Assembly: GCA_023399155.1 (NCBI GenBank)
Contig: JAEWQP010000035.1
Coordinates: 33,322 to 97,321, forward strand
Direction: 5' to 3'
Origin: Verrucomicrobiota bacterium
GTDB lineage: Bacteria > Verrucomicrobiota > Verrucomicrobiia > Opitutales > Opitutaceae
DNA: 64,000 bases
Shown: positions 25,701 through 33,331 of the stretch, one piece after another
How the letters are laid out: every line of letters starts with the position of its first letter
Numbering within the stretch: position 1 is the first letter of the stretch
The notes under the pieces: model-generated
The model's database searches: none
What the model saw: only the letters and a program-made list of their open reading frames with translations
Told to the model about the DNA's origin: nothing
Program-made: the position numbers and the translations under genes

Positions 25701-26512
25701 CCCTTGAAGATGCGTGGATCCCACCGGGCGGCGGCGAAGAGGCGGCGATCGCGGTTGAACGCTGGATTCTGCCGGTACTTCGTGTTGTCATCGAGAAGCG
25801 CGAGCCGAACGAACAGCTCGTCGTCCAGCACCACCCGGTTGATATCCAGCGATGTCCGGATCGAACCATGGCTGCCCACACGATTCTCGATCGTGCCGGC
25901 GTTCTTCGCTCCAGCGGTGTTGACGCTGGAGTTGACGATTCCGGCCGGGCTGCCGATGCCGAAGAGGATGGAGTTGGGCCCGCGCTGCAGGTCGACGCGG
26001 TCGACATTGTAGCTGTCCCACGGAATGTCGGTGAGGAAGTAGTCGCGCGTGTTGTCGGCCGAATCGAGTCCGCGCACGCGGGTGTTCATACTGGGATTCA
26101 CGAGATTCCCCTCGCTCGCACCCTCCACGAACGTGGTGCCGACGCCGCCGAAATTGCCGTAGATGCCGCCCACCTCCGTATTGGTGGTGTATTGCAGCAA
26201 GGTCTGGTTGTTGGTCGCGCCCGTGTCGCGCATGAACTGCTTCGTGACGACGGCGATGGACGAGGCGACATCCTTCAGGTCCGTGCGCACACGCGTGCCG
26301 GCCAACGTCGACTTCGCCTGGTAGCGGTCAGCATCCTCCTCGGCACTCACCACGAACGGAGAAAGGACGACCACTTCGTCGCCCTCCTTCAGAGTGGACT
26401 CGGCGTCCGGGGGAGTGGCCGTACTCTGGGCATGGACTGCGGGTCCGGCAAGCAACAGCAACGCCCCGAAAAGAGGGGCATGCGACCTGGCTGAAGGCGT
26501 TCTCGTATTCAT
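22703..26512 (-). CDS. TonB-dependent outer-membrane receptor, large Opitutaceae type
   Basis: The 1269-residue protein has a signal peptide (about 1-28), then a segment EVVVLSPFVVSAEED that is typical of verrucomicrobial receptors and likely includes the TonB box. The plug domain starts TLAGTRVRTDLKDVASSI and contains SSIAVVTKQFMRDTGA. A very long beta-barrel region ends in Leu-Ser-Phe, the C-terminal aromatic expected of outer-membrane barrels. It should import a glycan fragment or siderophore-like ligand with TonB energy; next to GH89 a glycan is more likely. No SusD-like partner is present. The start at 26512 is the Met directly before the signal peptide; a 55-codon in-frame extension upstream lacks conserved features. 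Confidence 0.9.
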   Translation of the reverse strand: MNTRTPSARSHAPLFGALLLLAGPAVHAQSTATPPDAESTLKEGDEVVVLSPFVVSAEEDADRYQAKSTLAGTRVRTDLKDVASSIAVVTKQFMRDTGATNNQTLLQYTTNTEVGGIYGNFGGVGTTFVEGASEGNLVNPSMNTRVRGLDSADNTRDYFLTDIPWDSYNVDRVDLQRGPNSILFGIGSPAGIVNSSVNTAGAKNAGTIENRVGSHGSIRTSLDINRVVLDDELFVRLALLDDNTKYRQNPAFNRDRRLFAAARWDPRIFKGGNAHTTLRANFERGEVKANRPRILPPTDMITPFFLPEAQGGLNRTAIDGYYAWRAGIVPGDVGTVAIEGETMNYWLNQNYAGAGGGNGPRFFYDNLSSSLNGSPSPSTAYLALGNAPGGSGLLTAFGIGASGNIDRQIDGYPFAAVVGIGTFNQMTISANRFDPSLYPGAGSGFYKSTSITDPTIFDFHNNLIDGPNKKEWQGWSAANLSFEQTLFNNRIGLQLVYDHQSYNDGQQGNVSPFISVDVNANLASLPWAYEGAVAKYAGSGTPGTNPNAGRAYIGNRDSGTGSSSRSTRDSFRATLTGEVRAEDFVRRSSLSSILGRHVFTGLVSRDAYESESRGWLQYALDGAWDDTMGFGPGPNGSGSTALTNNSRGIASTIYLSDPLFDVTSASGLRLKPIRTVQAPAGFANIRYFDSHWRWPTDPAAPTYVDPAAVWTNPTVISGASQASTQSENPVNYVGWTQGSFRVLNADSGDIDSLYTRGAKRRLETRSEGLTWQGYLWDDTVVATLGWRRDTQSQRSGNATISPVSGAADMSYDLAPGEAEETGSSRSWGIVLHEPKAMRGKLPLGSSLSLFYSDGRNTRVQNRYGFDAMPLPNATGRTKDYGFVVNTLDDRLRLKVTWYETTVKNANLSSVLSSESTLGANAYTQWAHPAWGLGNVLQAIAGMAGDPAADGSAYNWNWAATAHPGEPIYNDVTSPEFLNDPETIREKAAITSYLAQLDQYFPQSWWDAYGIPVNVAEAKLGNYQNAIAGWDVSQGNWNIRSATGGTINGSAPVGTVDNQSKGVEFEVTGQLTKNWNVSANASKQTASQVALGSALTNFIGQLSEFYSSPAGDIRLWWGGDQGLRDYFEQSIGAAYRFQAQTNGKYVPEMSRWRANIVTNYAFDRGFLHGVNIGLGYRWQQGTILGYALNAAQDNLDVDRPFWGRSEEALDLWLGYERRLTDDIGWRIQLNLRNVGDDASLQPISVQPDGTPALYRIRDGMIWTLTNTLSF

Positions 26513-26697
26513 CGGTTTGAACCTGGGGCGATGGGTGCACCCCGCGGGGGGCGTTTGGGTCATTGGCTGGTTGGGAAGAACACGGCTGGCCTCCGGCATG
26601 GGGGTGTTCCGCGAGAAGGGAGCACTGGCGGGAACCGAAGATTGCCGCGGATGAAGCGCAGGTAACCCCGCGGGCATGGCGCAACAACCACGGCAGA

Positions 26698-26733
26698 ACT
26701 CACACGTTAGGCACCGGGACTCACACGTTAGGC
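26698..26733. repeat. Two perfect 15-base direct repeats, 21-bp period, upstream of a promoter
   Basis: ACTCACACGTTAGGC occurs at 26698-26712 and 26719-26733, separated by ACCGGG. The 21-bp period puts both copies on the same DNA face. The pair ends 7 bases before a perfect TTGACA, a position used by activators. It lies between the divergent TonB receptor and LacI genes and could serve either. Confidence 0.55.
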
Positions 26734-26740
26734 GGCAGGA

Positions 26741-26769
26741 TTGACAGCGACCCTCGCGGCAGGTGATAT
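26741..26769 (+). promoter_or_regulatory. Probable sigma-70-type promoter of the LacI gene pair
   Basis: A perfect -35 TTGACA (26741-26746) is followed after 17 bp by TGATAT (26764-26769), a partial -10. Transcription would start near 26776, giving a leader of about 110 bases before the GTG at 26888. The -10 is weak, which fits dependence on a protein bound to the direct repeats just upstream. Confidence 0.5.
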
Positions 26770-26887
26770 CCGCCGCGATGAGTCCCGTTCAGTTGTTCTC
26801 GCGCGAGCCGGCGATCACGGATGGGGGATTCCATGGCCCGCCGACACCGCAGCACCCCGGCACGACCGACACGCCGCACGCGATCCA

Positions 26888-27928
26888 GTGACTCACATAC
26901 CCACCATCAAGGACGTCGCGCATCTGGCCGGCGTGCACTTCACCACGGTCTCGATGGCCCTGCGCGGGGATCCCCGCCTGCGGCCGGAAACCCGCGATCG
27001 GATCTTCGCAGCCGTGGCGCGTGTGGGATATCGGCGCACCGCCCTGTCGGGAGCGCTGGGTCGAAGCCGGACCGCGGGCGGAGAAGCGACCATAAGCCCG
27101 CGCATCGCGCTGGTCGCCAACCGCTCCTTCGATCACGGGCTCACGACACTCACCTATTTCCGCCGGATGGAGCAGGACGCCCGCAAACATGCGGAAGCCC
27201 TTGGATACGGCTTCGAGGTCCTGTTCGTTGACCAGGATTACCACGACTCGCAGTCGTTGTATCGCTATCTCAAGGACAACGGCGTCAAGGGGGTGATCAT
27301 CTGCGCGTTCGAGCCGACACGCCGGGACCTCGAACTGCCCTGGGAGGAGTTCGGTGTGGTCAAGATCGACTCCCGCCACATGCCGCCTGCATGCACGTTT
27401 GTTTCGAACGACCAGTTGTTCTATGTCCGGCTTGCATTTCGCAAACTGCGTGCGCTGGGCTATCGACGCATCGGGCTCGCCATCGGCGCCAGCGATGAGG
27501 TTGCCACCGACGGATTGCACGTGTGCGGCCTGCAACTCGAGCAGGCATCCGTCCCACCCTGCGAACGCGTCGAACCCCTGCTCTTTCCGTCCGCGGCCCG
27601 CGATGCCGAGGTCAAGGAGGTATTGGGCCCGTGGATTCGCCGCGAGTCAGTCGACGTGGTCATGTCCAACTGGACGTCGATTCCGCGCCTGATGACCAAC
27701 ATGGGCATCCGCTGTCCTCAGGACGTCGCGTATGCCTGCCTGTGCATGAGCCGGAAGACCAGCCGATCGGCCGGCGTCCTGGCGAATCTGGGGGAGGTCG
27801 GGCGCCAGGTGATCGGCTTGCTCGTGGCGTCGCTGCGCTCCGAAAGATACGGCCTTCCCGAATCGCCCACCAGCACCTATGTCCGGGGAACATGGTGCGA
27901 TGGTGCGTCCGCTCCACAACGTGGCTAA
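26888..27928 (+). CDS. LacI-family transcriptional regulator
   Basis: The 346-residue protein starts with a LacI-type helix-turn-helix, PTIKDVAHLAGVHFTTVSMALRG, followed by a hinge helix region and a periplasmic-binding-protein-like effector domain (PRIALVANRS, GVKGVIICAFEP, HVVMSNWTSI-like segments). The GTG at 26888 is chosen because it directly precedes the HTH; an ATG-free extension upstream overlaps the promoter. It is divergent from the TonB-GH89-beta-helix cluster and likely regulates it in response to a sugar. Its end overlaps the start of a second LacI-like gene by 29 bases, so the two are co-transcribed. Confidence 0.85.
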   Translation: MTHIPTIKDVAHLAGVHFTTVSMALRGDPRLRPETRDRIFAAVARVGYRRTALSGALGRSRTAGGEATISPRIALVANRSFDHGLTTLTYFRRMEQDARKHAEALGYGFEVLFVDQDYHDSQSLYRYLKDNGVKGVIICAFEPTRRDLELPWEEFGVVKIDSRHMPPACTFVSNDQLFYVRLAFRKLRALGYRRIGLAIGASDEVATDGLHVCGLQLEQASVPPCERVEPLLFPSAARDAEVKEVLGPWIRRESVDVVMSNWTSIPRLMTNMGIRCPQDVAYACLCMSRKTSRSAGVLANLGEVGRQVIGLLVASLRSERYGLPESPTSTYVRGTWCDGASAPQRG

Positions 27929-29048
27929 ACCTCGATCCAACACTGCGCGCGTCACCATGCGCGACATCGCCCGGCTCGCGGGCGGGTTTCATCCGTCGAC
28001 GGTGTCGCTCGCGCTGCGCAATGACCCCTCGATCTCGGCGGCAGTGCGCCAACGCATCCGGGACGTGGCCCGAAAAGCAGGCTATCGCCGCGATCCGTTG
28101 CTGGACGCATTCAACTCCCAGCGGCTGACACACCTCGGGCGTCGCGTGGAGCCCGTTATCGCATTTGTGCTGGATTTCGACTCGCGCCAATCCTTCGAAG
28201 AGTCGCCACGTCACGTCGCGTTGTGGCGCGGTGCCGTCAAGACAGCTGAAACGCTGCGCCACCGCGTGGAGCTTTTCTTCGTCGGACGCAACGCACTCAC
28301 GGCAGAGCGGTTGGATTCGATTCTCCACGCGCGCAGCATCCATTGCCTGGTGGCGGCGGCGCTGAGTGCCGGCACGCCTCCTCTGAATGTCGCGTGGGAC
28401 CGTTACAGCACGGTGAAGATCGACAGCTTCGATCTCGACGTCCATTGCGACACGATCGGGGGCGCCCTCCTCTCCGGCGTGCGACAGGCCATGCAAAGGA
28501 CACGGGACCTTGGCCACCGCAGAATCGGCCTGATTCTCAATCGATCCGCCGAAACCGAGAGGAACGACATGCTCCTGGGCGGCTACCTGGTCGAGGTGGG
28601 CTGGTCGCGGACGTTGCCGCACATACCGCCGCTGGTTGCCGACGAAACGACGGGAGTTTCCGTCGTGGAACGCTGGGTACAGGCCCATGCGATCGATGCG
28701 GTGCTGAGCGACTGGGCGGGCTTCCCCGCTGTGGTCGCGTCTGTCAATCGCGCGCTTGGCCACAGACTCGCCTGGGCGAGCCTGAACGGGATCTGGGCCC
28801 CTCCCGGCGTCGCCTGTCTGATCGAAGACCACGAGCGGGCCGGCGAGCTGGCCGTCGAGCAGGTCGTGACCCTCTCGCGCAGCAACCAGCGGGGCATCCC
28901 GCACAGTGTCTCCTTGACCCTGGTTCCCGTCCGCTGGCGCGATGGCGATTCTCTTCGCCAGAAACCGCGGCTGCCGCGTCGGCGCCACGTGGCCGGTGGG
29001 GAGAATGCATCGGCAGTATCCTCTCCCGCCGAACTCCGCGCACGTTGA
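27900..29048 (+). CDS. Second LacI-family regulator, co-transcribed
   Basis: The 382-residue protein has HTH VTMRDIARLAGGFHPSTVSLALRND near residues 19-43 and a LacI/GalR-like sensor domain that is shorter in conserved sequence than its neighbour. A C-terminal tail of about 40 residues is basic and low in complexity (RQKPRLPRRRHVAGG). The start at 27900 overlaps the first regulator; an ATG at 27879 is possible. It is a distant paralogue of the upstream gene, not a recent duplicate: apart from the HTH they share little sequence. Two regulators may form heteromers or sense different ligands. It ends 35 bases before the left island repeat. Confidence 0.8.
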   Translation: MVRPLHNVAKPRSNTARVTMRDIARLAGGFHPSTVSLALRNDPSISAAVRQRIRDVARKAGYRRDPLLDAFNSQRLTHLGRRVEPVIAFVLDFDSRQSFEESPRHVALWRGAVKTAETLRHRVELFFVGRNALTAERLDSILHARSIHCLVAAALSAGTPPLNVAWDRYSTVKIDSFDLDVHCDTIGGALLSGVRQAMQRTRDLGHRRIGLILNRSAETERNDMLLGGYLVEVGWSRTLPHIPPLVADETTGVSVVERWVQAHAIDAVLSDWAGFPAVVASVNRALGHRLAWASLNGIWAPPGVACLIEDHERAGELAVEQVVTLSRSNQRGIPHSVSLTLVPVRWRDGDSLRQKPRLPRRRHVAGGENASAVSSPAELRAR

Positions 29049-29082
29049 ACGCGGCCGCCGCGGGTCCGACTCCGGCGAAGCC

Positions 29083-29101
29083 TGGCTGCCTGACATGGGT
29101 T
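29083..29101. repeat. Left copy of tRNA-Gln 3'-end repeat, candidate attachment site
   Basis: TGGCTGCCTGACATGGGTT matches positions 47136-47154, the CCA end, acceptor strand and start of the T-arm of tRNA-Gln, at 18 of 19 bases (T for C at the ninth base) and in the same orientation. A partial tRNA 3' end at the far side of an accessory block is the usual mark of site-specific integration into a tRNA gene. Confidence 0.7.
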
Positions 29102-29117
29102 GCGTGGCCTTCGGCCA

Positions 29118-29208
29118 GTGCCAGTCCATGCAAACCGTCCCTATGATGCCAAGACCGTCGAGACGATCCGCGGCGAGGTCGCCGCCGTGAATCCGTCAGT
29201 CCGATGAA
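29118..29208 (+). pseudogene. Short vestigial coding fragment with KTVETIRGEV motif
   Basis: This frame encodes about 29 residues including NRPYDAKTVETIRGEVAAVN and then stops. The PYDxKTVETxxGxV pattern is the start of a small secreted beta-barrel-type family seen in many bacteria, where it is normally followed by about 80 more residues. Those residues are absent, so I read this as a remnant. It lies just inside the left island repeat. The identification rests on a short motif. Confidence 0.35.
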
Positions 29209-29369
29209 GGACGTGACCGCGACGTTCGCTCGCGCGCGTCACCTCCAAGGGTTCGCGAATCTGTCGCATCGACAATACTCTGCTCCGGATATCCACATCC
29301 GCGACCTGGCGACAGAGAACGACCCGAACACCGGGCACGATCCTCATCACGCGCTAACCTGCCATCTTT

Positions 29370-31742
29370 ATGAAAACGAATTCGCTGACGCTTGAGCTTC
29401 TCCGCAAGATGGACGCGTACTGGCGCGCCGCCAACTACCTCTCGGTTGGCCAGATCTATCTGGCCGACAATCCGCTGCTCAAGCGCTCGCTCGCCCTCAC
29501 CGACGTGAAGCACATGTTGCTCGGGCACTGGGGCACGACGCCCGGACAAAACTTCATCTACGTCCATCTGAACCGGATCATCAAGGAGCACGACCTCGAC
29601 ATGATCTTCGTGTCCGGTCCGGGCCACGGTGGTCCGGCGGCTGTGGGCAACACCTACCTTGAGGGCACCTACAGCGAAGTCTACCCGCACATCACGCAGG
29701 ATGAAGCCGGATTGCAGAATCTGTTTCTCCAATTCTCCTTTCCCGGCGGCATTCCAAGCCATGTTTCGCCTGAGTGCCCGGGATCGATCCACGAGGGCGG
29801 CGAGCTGGGCTACTCGTTGAGCCATTCGTTCGGAGCGGTGTTCGACAACCCGGATCTCATCGTGGCCTGCGTCGTGGGTGACGGCGAAGCGGAGACGGGA
29901 CCGCTCGCCACGTCGTGGCATTCCAACAAGTTTCTCAATCCCGTGACCGACGGCGTGGTGCTCCCCATTCTGCATTTGAATGGCTACAAGATCGCCAACC
30001 CCACCGTGCTCGCGCGCATCACACGCGAGGAACTCGACCAGTTGTTCCGCGGCTACGGCTGGGAGCCGCATGTGGTCGAGTATCACGACGACGATGCGAC
30101 GATGCACCAGGCCATGGCCGCGACACTCGACCTCGCGATCGCGCGCGTCCAGGAGATCCAGCGCGAGGCCCGCGTGCTCGGCAAGCTGACCCGCCCGCGC
30201 TGGCCGATGATCGTCCTCGATTCACCCAAGGGTTGGACCGGACCGGAGATCGTCGATGGGCTGCACGTGGAAGGCACGTTCCGCGCGCACCAGGTGCCGC
30301 TGAACCCCAACGCGCATCCCGCGCACCTCCAGCTGCTGGAAGACTGGCTGCGCAGTTATAGGCCGGAAGAACTCTTCGCCACCTCGGGCCGCCTGCGGCC
30401 GGAGCTGGCGGAACTCGCGCCCAAAGGCGATCGGCGCATGGGCGCCAATCCGCACGCCAACGGCGGCAAACTCCTGCGCGATTTGCGCATGCCCGAATTC
30501 CGCGCCTACGCGGCTGCGGTGCCGTCGCCCGGTATACAGGGGATCGGAGACACACGAGTGCTCGGGCCCTTCCTCCGCGACGTCGCCAAGGCGAATCAAG
30601 AGCAACGCAACTTCCGCGTCTTTGGTCCGGACGAGACGGTCTCCAACGGTCTCGCTGCCCTCTTCGAAACGACCGCACGCCAGTGGGATGCAGCAACCGT
30701 GCCGCATGATGAATGGCTGGCGCGCGACGGACGCGTGCTGGACTCGATGCTGAGCGAGCACCAATGCGAAGGCTGGCTCGAGGGCTACCTGCTCACCGGC
30801 CGGCACGGACTCTTCAACTGTTACGAGGCGTTCATCCACATCATCGATTCGATGTTCAACCAGCACGCCAAGTGGCTGAAGGTCACAGCGGGCCTGCCCT
30901 GGCGACGGAAAATCGCGTCGTTGAACTACCTGCTGGCCTCACACGTCTGGCGCCAGGACCACAACGGCTTCACGCACCAGGATCCCGGATTCATCGATCA
31001 TGTCGTGAACAAGAAGGCGTCCGTCGTGCGCGTGTACCTTCCCCCGGATGCGAACTGCCTGCTCTCGGTCATGGATCACTGCCTGCGCAGCCGACACTAC
31101 GTCAACGTCGTGATCGCCGGCAAACACCCCTCGCCTCAGTGGTTGACGATGGAGGCCGCCGTCGAGCACTGCGCTGCCGGAATCGGCATCTGGTCCTGGG
31201 CGGGCCATGACAAGCACGTCGACCCCGACGTGGTCATGGCCTGTTGTGGCGACGTCCCGACGCTCGAGACGCTCGCCGCCGTATCGATCCTGCGGGAACA
31301 TCTGCCGGAGGTGAAAGTCCGCGTGGTCAACATCGTCGACCTCATGCGCCTGCAGCCCGAGCGCGAACACCCGCACGGCCTGAGTGACGCGGAATTCGAC
31401 GCGCTCTTCACCCGTGACAAACCGGTGATCTTCGCCTTCCACGCCTACCCGTCCTTGATCCACCAACTCACGTATCGCCGCACCAATCACGCCAACATCC
31501 ACGTCCGCGGCTACAAGGAAGAGGGCACGATCACCACGCCCTTCGACATGACGGTGCTCAACGACCTGGACCGCTTCCACCTCGCGATCGACACCATCGA
31601 CCGCCTTCCGCAAACCGGCGAGCAAGGCGTCGCGCTCAAGCGGCTGCTCCAGGCCAGGTTGATCGAGCACCGACACTACATCGAGAAACACGGCGAGGAC
31701 CTGCCGGAGATCCGGAACTGGAAATGGAGGAACACACCATGA
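29370..31742 (+). CDS. xpk: Xylulose-5-phosphate/fructose-6-phosphate phosphoketolase
   Basis: The 790-residue product matches bacterial phosphoketolases over full length. Visible parts are the N-terminal AANYLSVGQIYL, GHWGTTPGQNF, FVSGPGHGGPA, the thiamine-diphosphate site GDGEAETGPLATSWHSNKF, and QDHNGFTHQDPG in the second half. The enzyme splits xylulose 5-phosphate or fructose 6-phosphate with phosphate to give acetyl phosphate and glyceraldehyde 3-phosphate or erythrose 4-phosphate. Its TGA overlaps the ATG of the aldolase gene (ATGA), so the two are translationally coupled and probably serve a phosphoketolase bypass. No acetate kinase is nearby. It is the first intact gene of the island. 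Confidence 0.95.
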   Translation: MKTNSLTLELLRKMDAYWRAANYLSVGQIYLADNPLLKRSLALTDVKHMLLGHWGTTPGQNFIYVHLNRIIKEHDLDMIFVSGPGHGGPAAVGNTYLEGTYSEVYPHITQDEAGLQNLFLQFSFPGGIPSHVSPECPGSIHEGGELGYSLSHSFGAVFDNPDLIVACVVGDGEAETGPLATSWHSNKFLNPVTDGVVLPILHLNGYKIANPTVLARITREELDQLFRGYGWEPHVVEYHDDDATMHQAMAATLDLAIARVQEIQREARVLGKLTRPRWPMIVLDSPKGWTGPEIVDGLHVEGTFRAHQVPLNPNAHPAHLQLLEDWLRSYRPEELFATSGRLRPELAELAPKGDRRMGANPHANGGKLLRDLRMPEFRAYAAAVPSPGIQGIGDTRVLGPFLRDVAKANQEQRNFRVFGPDETVSNGLAALFETTARQWDAATVPHDEWLARDGRVLDSMLSEHQCEGWLEGYLLTGRHGLFNCYEAFIHIIDSMFNQHAKWLKVTAGLPWRRKIASLNYLLASHVWRQDHNGFTHQDPGFIDHVVNKKASVVRVYLPPDANCLLSVMDHCLRSRHYVNVVIAGKHPSPQWLTMEAAVEHCAAGIGIWSWAGHDKHVDPDVVMACCGDVPTLETLAAVSILREHLPEVKVRVVNIVDLMRLQPEREHPHGLSDAEFDALFTRDKPVIFAFHAYPSLIHQLTYRRTNHANIHVRGYKEEGTITTPFDMTVLNDLDRFHLAIDTIDRLPQTGEQGVALKRLLQARLIEHRHYIEKHGEDLPEIRNWKWRNTP

Positions 31743-32767
31743 ACACACAACTCTTGATGGACACAGCGAAGGCGATGGTCGCCGGCGACAAGGGCCTGTT
31801 GGCGATGGATGAAAGCCATTCCACGTGCCACAAACGCTTCGCCGCCCTGGGCATCCCGCAGACCGAGGAGGCCCGCCGCGCCTACCGGGAATTGCTCGTC
31901 ACCACGCCCGGCCTGGGCGAGTCCATCAGTGGCGCGATCCTTTTCGACGAGACGATCCGCCAGCACACGAGAGACGGCACTCCCTTCGTCAAGGTTCTCT
32001 CCGATGCGGGGATCATTCCCGGGATCAAGGTCGACATGGGAGCAAAAGCCCTCGCCGCTCATCCCGGAGAGAAAGTCACCGAAGGTCTGGACGGACTGCG
32101 CAAACGCCTTGCGGACTATTTTGAGATGGGGGCGCGGTTCGCCAAGTGGCGTGCGGTGCTGGTCGTCGGCGAAGGCATCCCCAGTCGCAGTTGCCTCGAA
32201 GCCAACGCACACGCGCTGGCTCGCTATGCGGCGTTGTCCCAGGAGGTCGGGCTCGTGCCGATCATCGAACCGGAAGTCCTCATGGACGGTGAACACAGTC
32301 TGGAGCGGTGTCGCACAGCCACGGAGGAAGCCCTGCGAAATGTTTTCATCCAGCTGAACTGCCAGCGCGTGATGCTGGAAGGAATCGTTCTCAAACCAAA
32401 CATGGTGCTGCCGGGTTTGACCTGCCCGCAGCAGGTATCCGACGAAGCAATCGCCGATGCCACGGTGCAGTGTCTCTTGCGGAACGTTCCCGCAGCCGTG
32501 CCGGGAATCGCGTTCCTCTCGGGTGGTCAATCGGCCGAGCTGGCCTCGGCGCGACTGAATGCCATGAACGTCCGATTCAAATCGCGCGTGCCCTGGGCCT
32601 TGTCGTTTTCATACGGCCGCGCCCTGCAACAGCCGGCGCTGGAGACATGGTCCGGCCAGGAGGCGAACGCGAGAGCAGCGCAACAAGCACTGGCGCATCG
32701 TGCCCGGTGCAATCGCGCGGCGTGCCGTGGTGAATACACGCCTGCCATGGAGGTTGATCGACGATGA
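31739..32767 (+). CDS. Class I fructose-bisphosphate aldolase
   Basis: The 342-residue protein is a Schiff-base (class I) aldolase: AKAMVAGDKGLLAMDES at the start, TTPGLGESISGAILFDET, GLVPIIEPEVLMDG, and the lysine-bearing MLEGIVLKPNMVLPG near residue 220. The C-terminal NRAACRGEYTPAME is typical of the family and ends in the usual position. It interconverts fructose 1,6-bisphosphate with dihydroxyacetone phosphate and glyceraldehyde 3-phosphate, using one of the products of phosphoketolase. ATGA overlaps occur at both ends: with phosphoketolase and with a broken phosphatase gene at 32764, which shows the original operon continued. Confidence 0.95.
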   Translation: MNTQLLMDTAKAMVAGDKGLLAMDESHSTCHKRFAALGIPQTEEARRAYRELLVTTPGLGESISGAILFDETIRQHTRDGTPFVKVLSDAGIIPGIKVDMGAKALAAHPGEKVTEGLDGLRKRLADYFEMGARFAKWRAVLVVGEGIPSRSCLEANAHALARYAALSQEVGLVPIIEPEVLMDGEHSLERCRTATEEALRNVFIQLNCQRVMLEGIVLKPNMVLPGLTCPQQVSDEAIADATVQCLLRNVPAAVPGIAFLSGGQSAELASARLNAMNVRFKSRVPWALSFSYGRALQQPALETWSGQEANARAAQQALAHRARCNRAACRGEYTPAMEVDRR

Positions 32768-32922
32768 TCACTCGCCAATCCCTGCCCCTGCGCCTCTACC
32801 TCATTCGACACGGCGAAACCGAGTGGTCACTAACCGGCCAGCACAGCGGTCGCGCGGACATTTCACGCACCGCGCATGGTGAGGACGAACCACGCGGAGT
32901 GGGCCAGCGCCTGCATGACGTT
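32764..32922 (+). pseudogene. Truncated histidine phosphatase (phosphoglycerate mutase-like) fragment
   Basis: From an ATG overlapping the aldolase stop, about 53 codons encode LRLYLIRHGETEWSLTGQHSG followed by a recognisable but altered RADISRTAHGEDEPRGVGQRL. This is the N-terminus of a histidine phosphatase with the RHGE catalytic signature. A full protein needs about 190-200 residues. After about residue 53 the frame is joined to unrelated sequence, so the gene is broken. The ATGA overlap shows it was once translated with phosphoketolase and aldolase. Confidence 0.75.
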
Positions 32923-33110
32923 GGAGAGCGAAGGCAGCGAGATTCCCAACGTCGTCTTGCCCACAGGGATCGACCATCTCGGTCTGCCCGATCGCATGGA
33001 TATCCATTTTTGCATGGCTGATCGGGGTCGCCTGCCTGGAGGTGCCTGAACATCTTTTCCCGGGCGCACCCGGCGATGGCGATGGGCCGAAGACAGCATG
33101 GCCGGAATGA
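32915..33110 (+). pseudogene. Frameshifted C-terminal fragment of a GH130-type glycoside phosphorylase
   Basis: The frame starting at 32915 encodes IPNVVLPTGIDHLGLPDRMD and then IHFCMAD, the C-terminal signature of GH130 mannosyl-glycan phosphorylases and related proteins (family pattern NVVFPTGID, DxYYGMAD, IGVA). The expected next residues IGVACLEVPEHLFPG occur in another frame from 33021, so there is a frameshift near 33020. The N-terminal 80 percent of the gene is missing and the fragment abuts the broken phosphatase. It is a decayed remnant, not a functional gene. Confidence 0.65.
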
Positions 33111-33331
33111 GAGCCAAGCCACGCACCACCGACACACCGCGCTACACGGGTTGGTGTGGTCTGCCAGCCGGGGCCCCGCGTGACTGATTTCCGGCCGCCG
33201 GCCGTTCGTATCCACGAGTCAGGGCATCACCCCATGGCGAAGCGGCGCACGCCGGCGCACAGTGATCCTGCGGTTGTGCCTCCGCTTCACCGAGAAGCGG
33301 CTGCTCTCAGTGCGCAATCCTCTCACCGAGC

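Noticed and set aside
26888..29048. Recent tandem duplication of a LacI gene
   Set aside because: Outside the helix-turn-helix the two proteins share little sequence, so this is an old or independent pairing.
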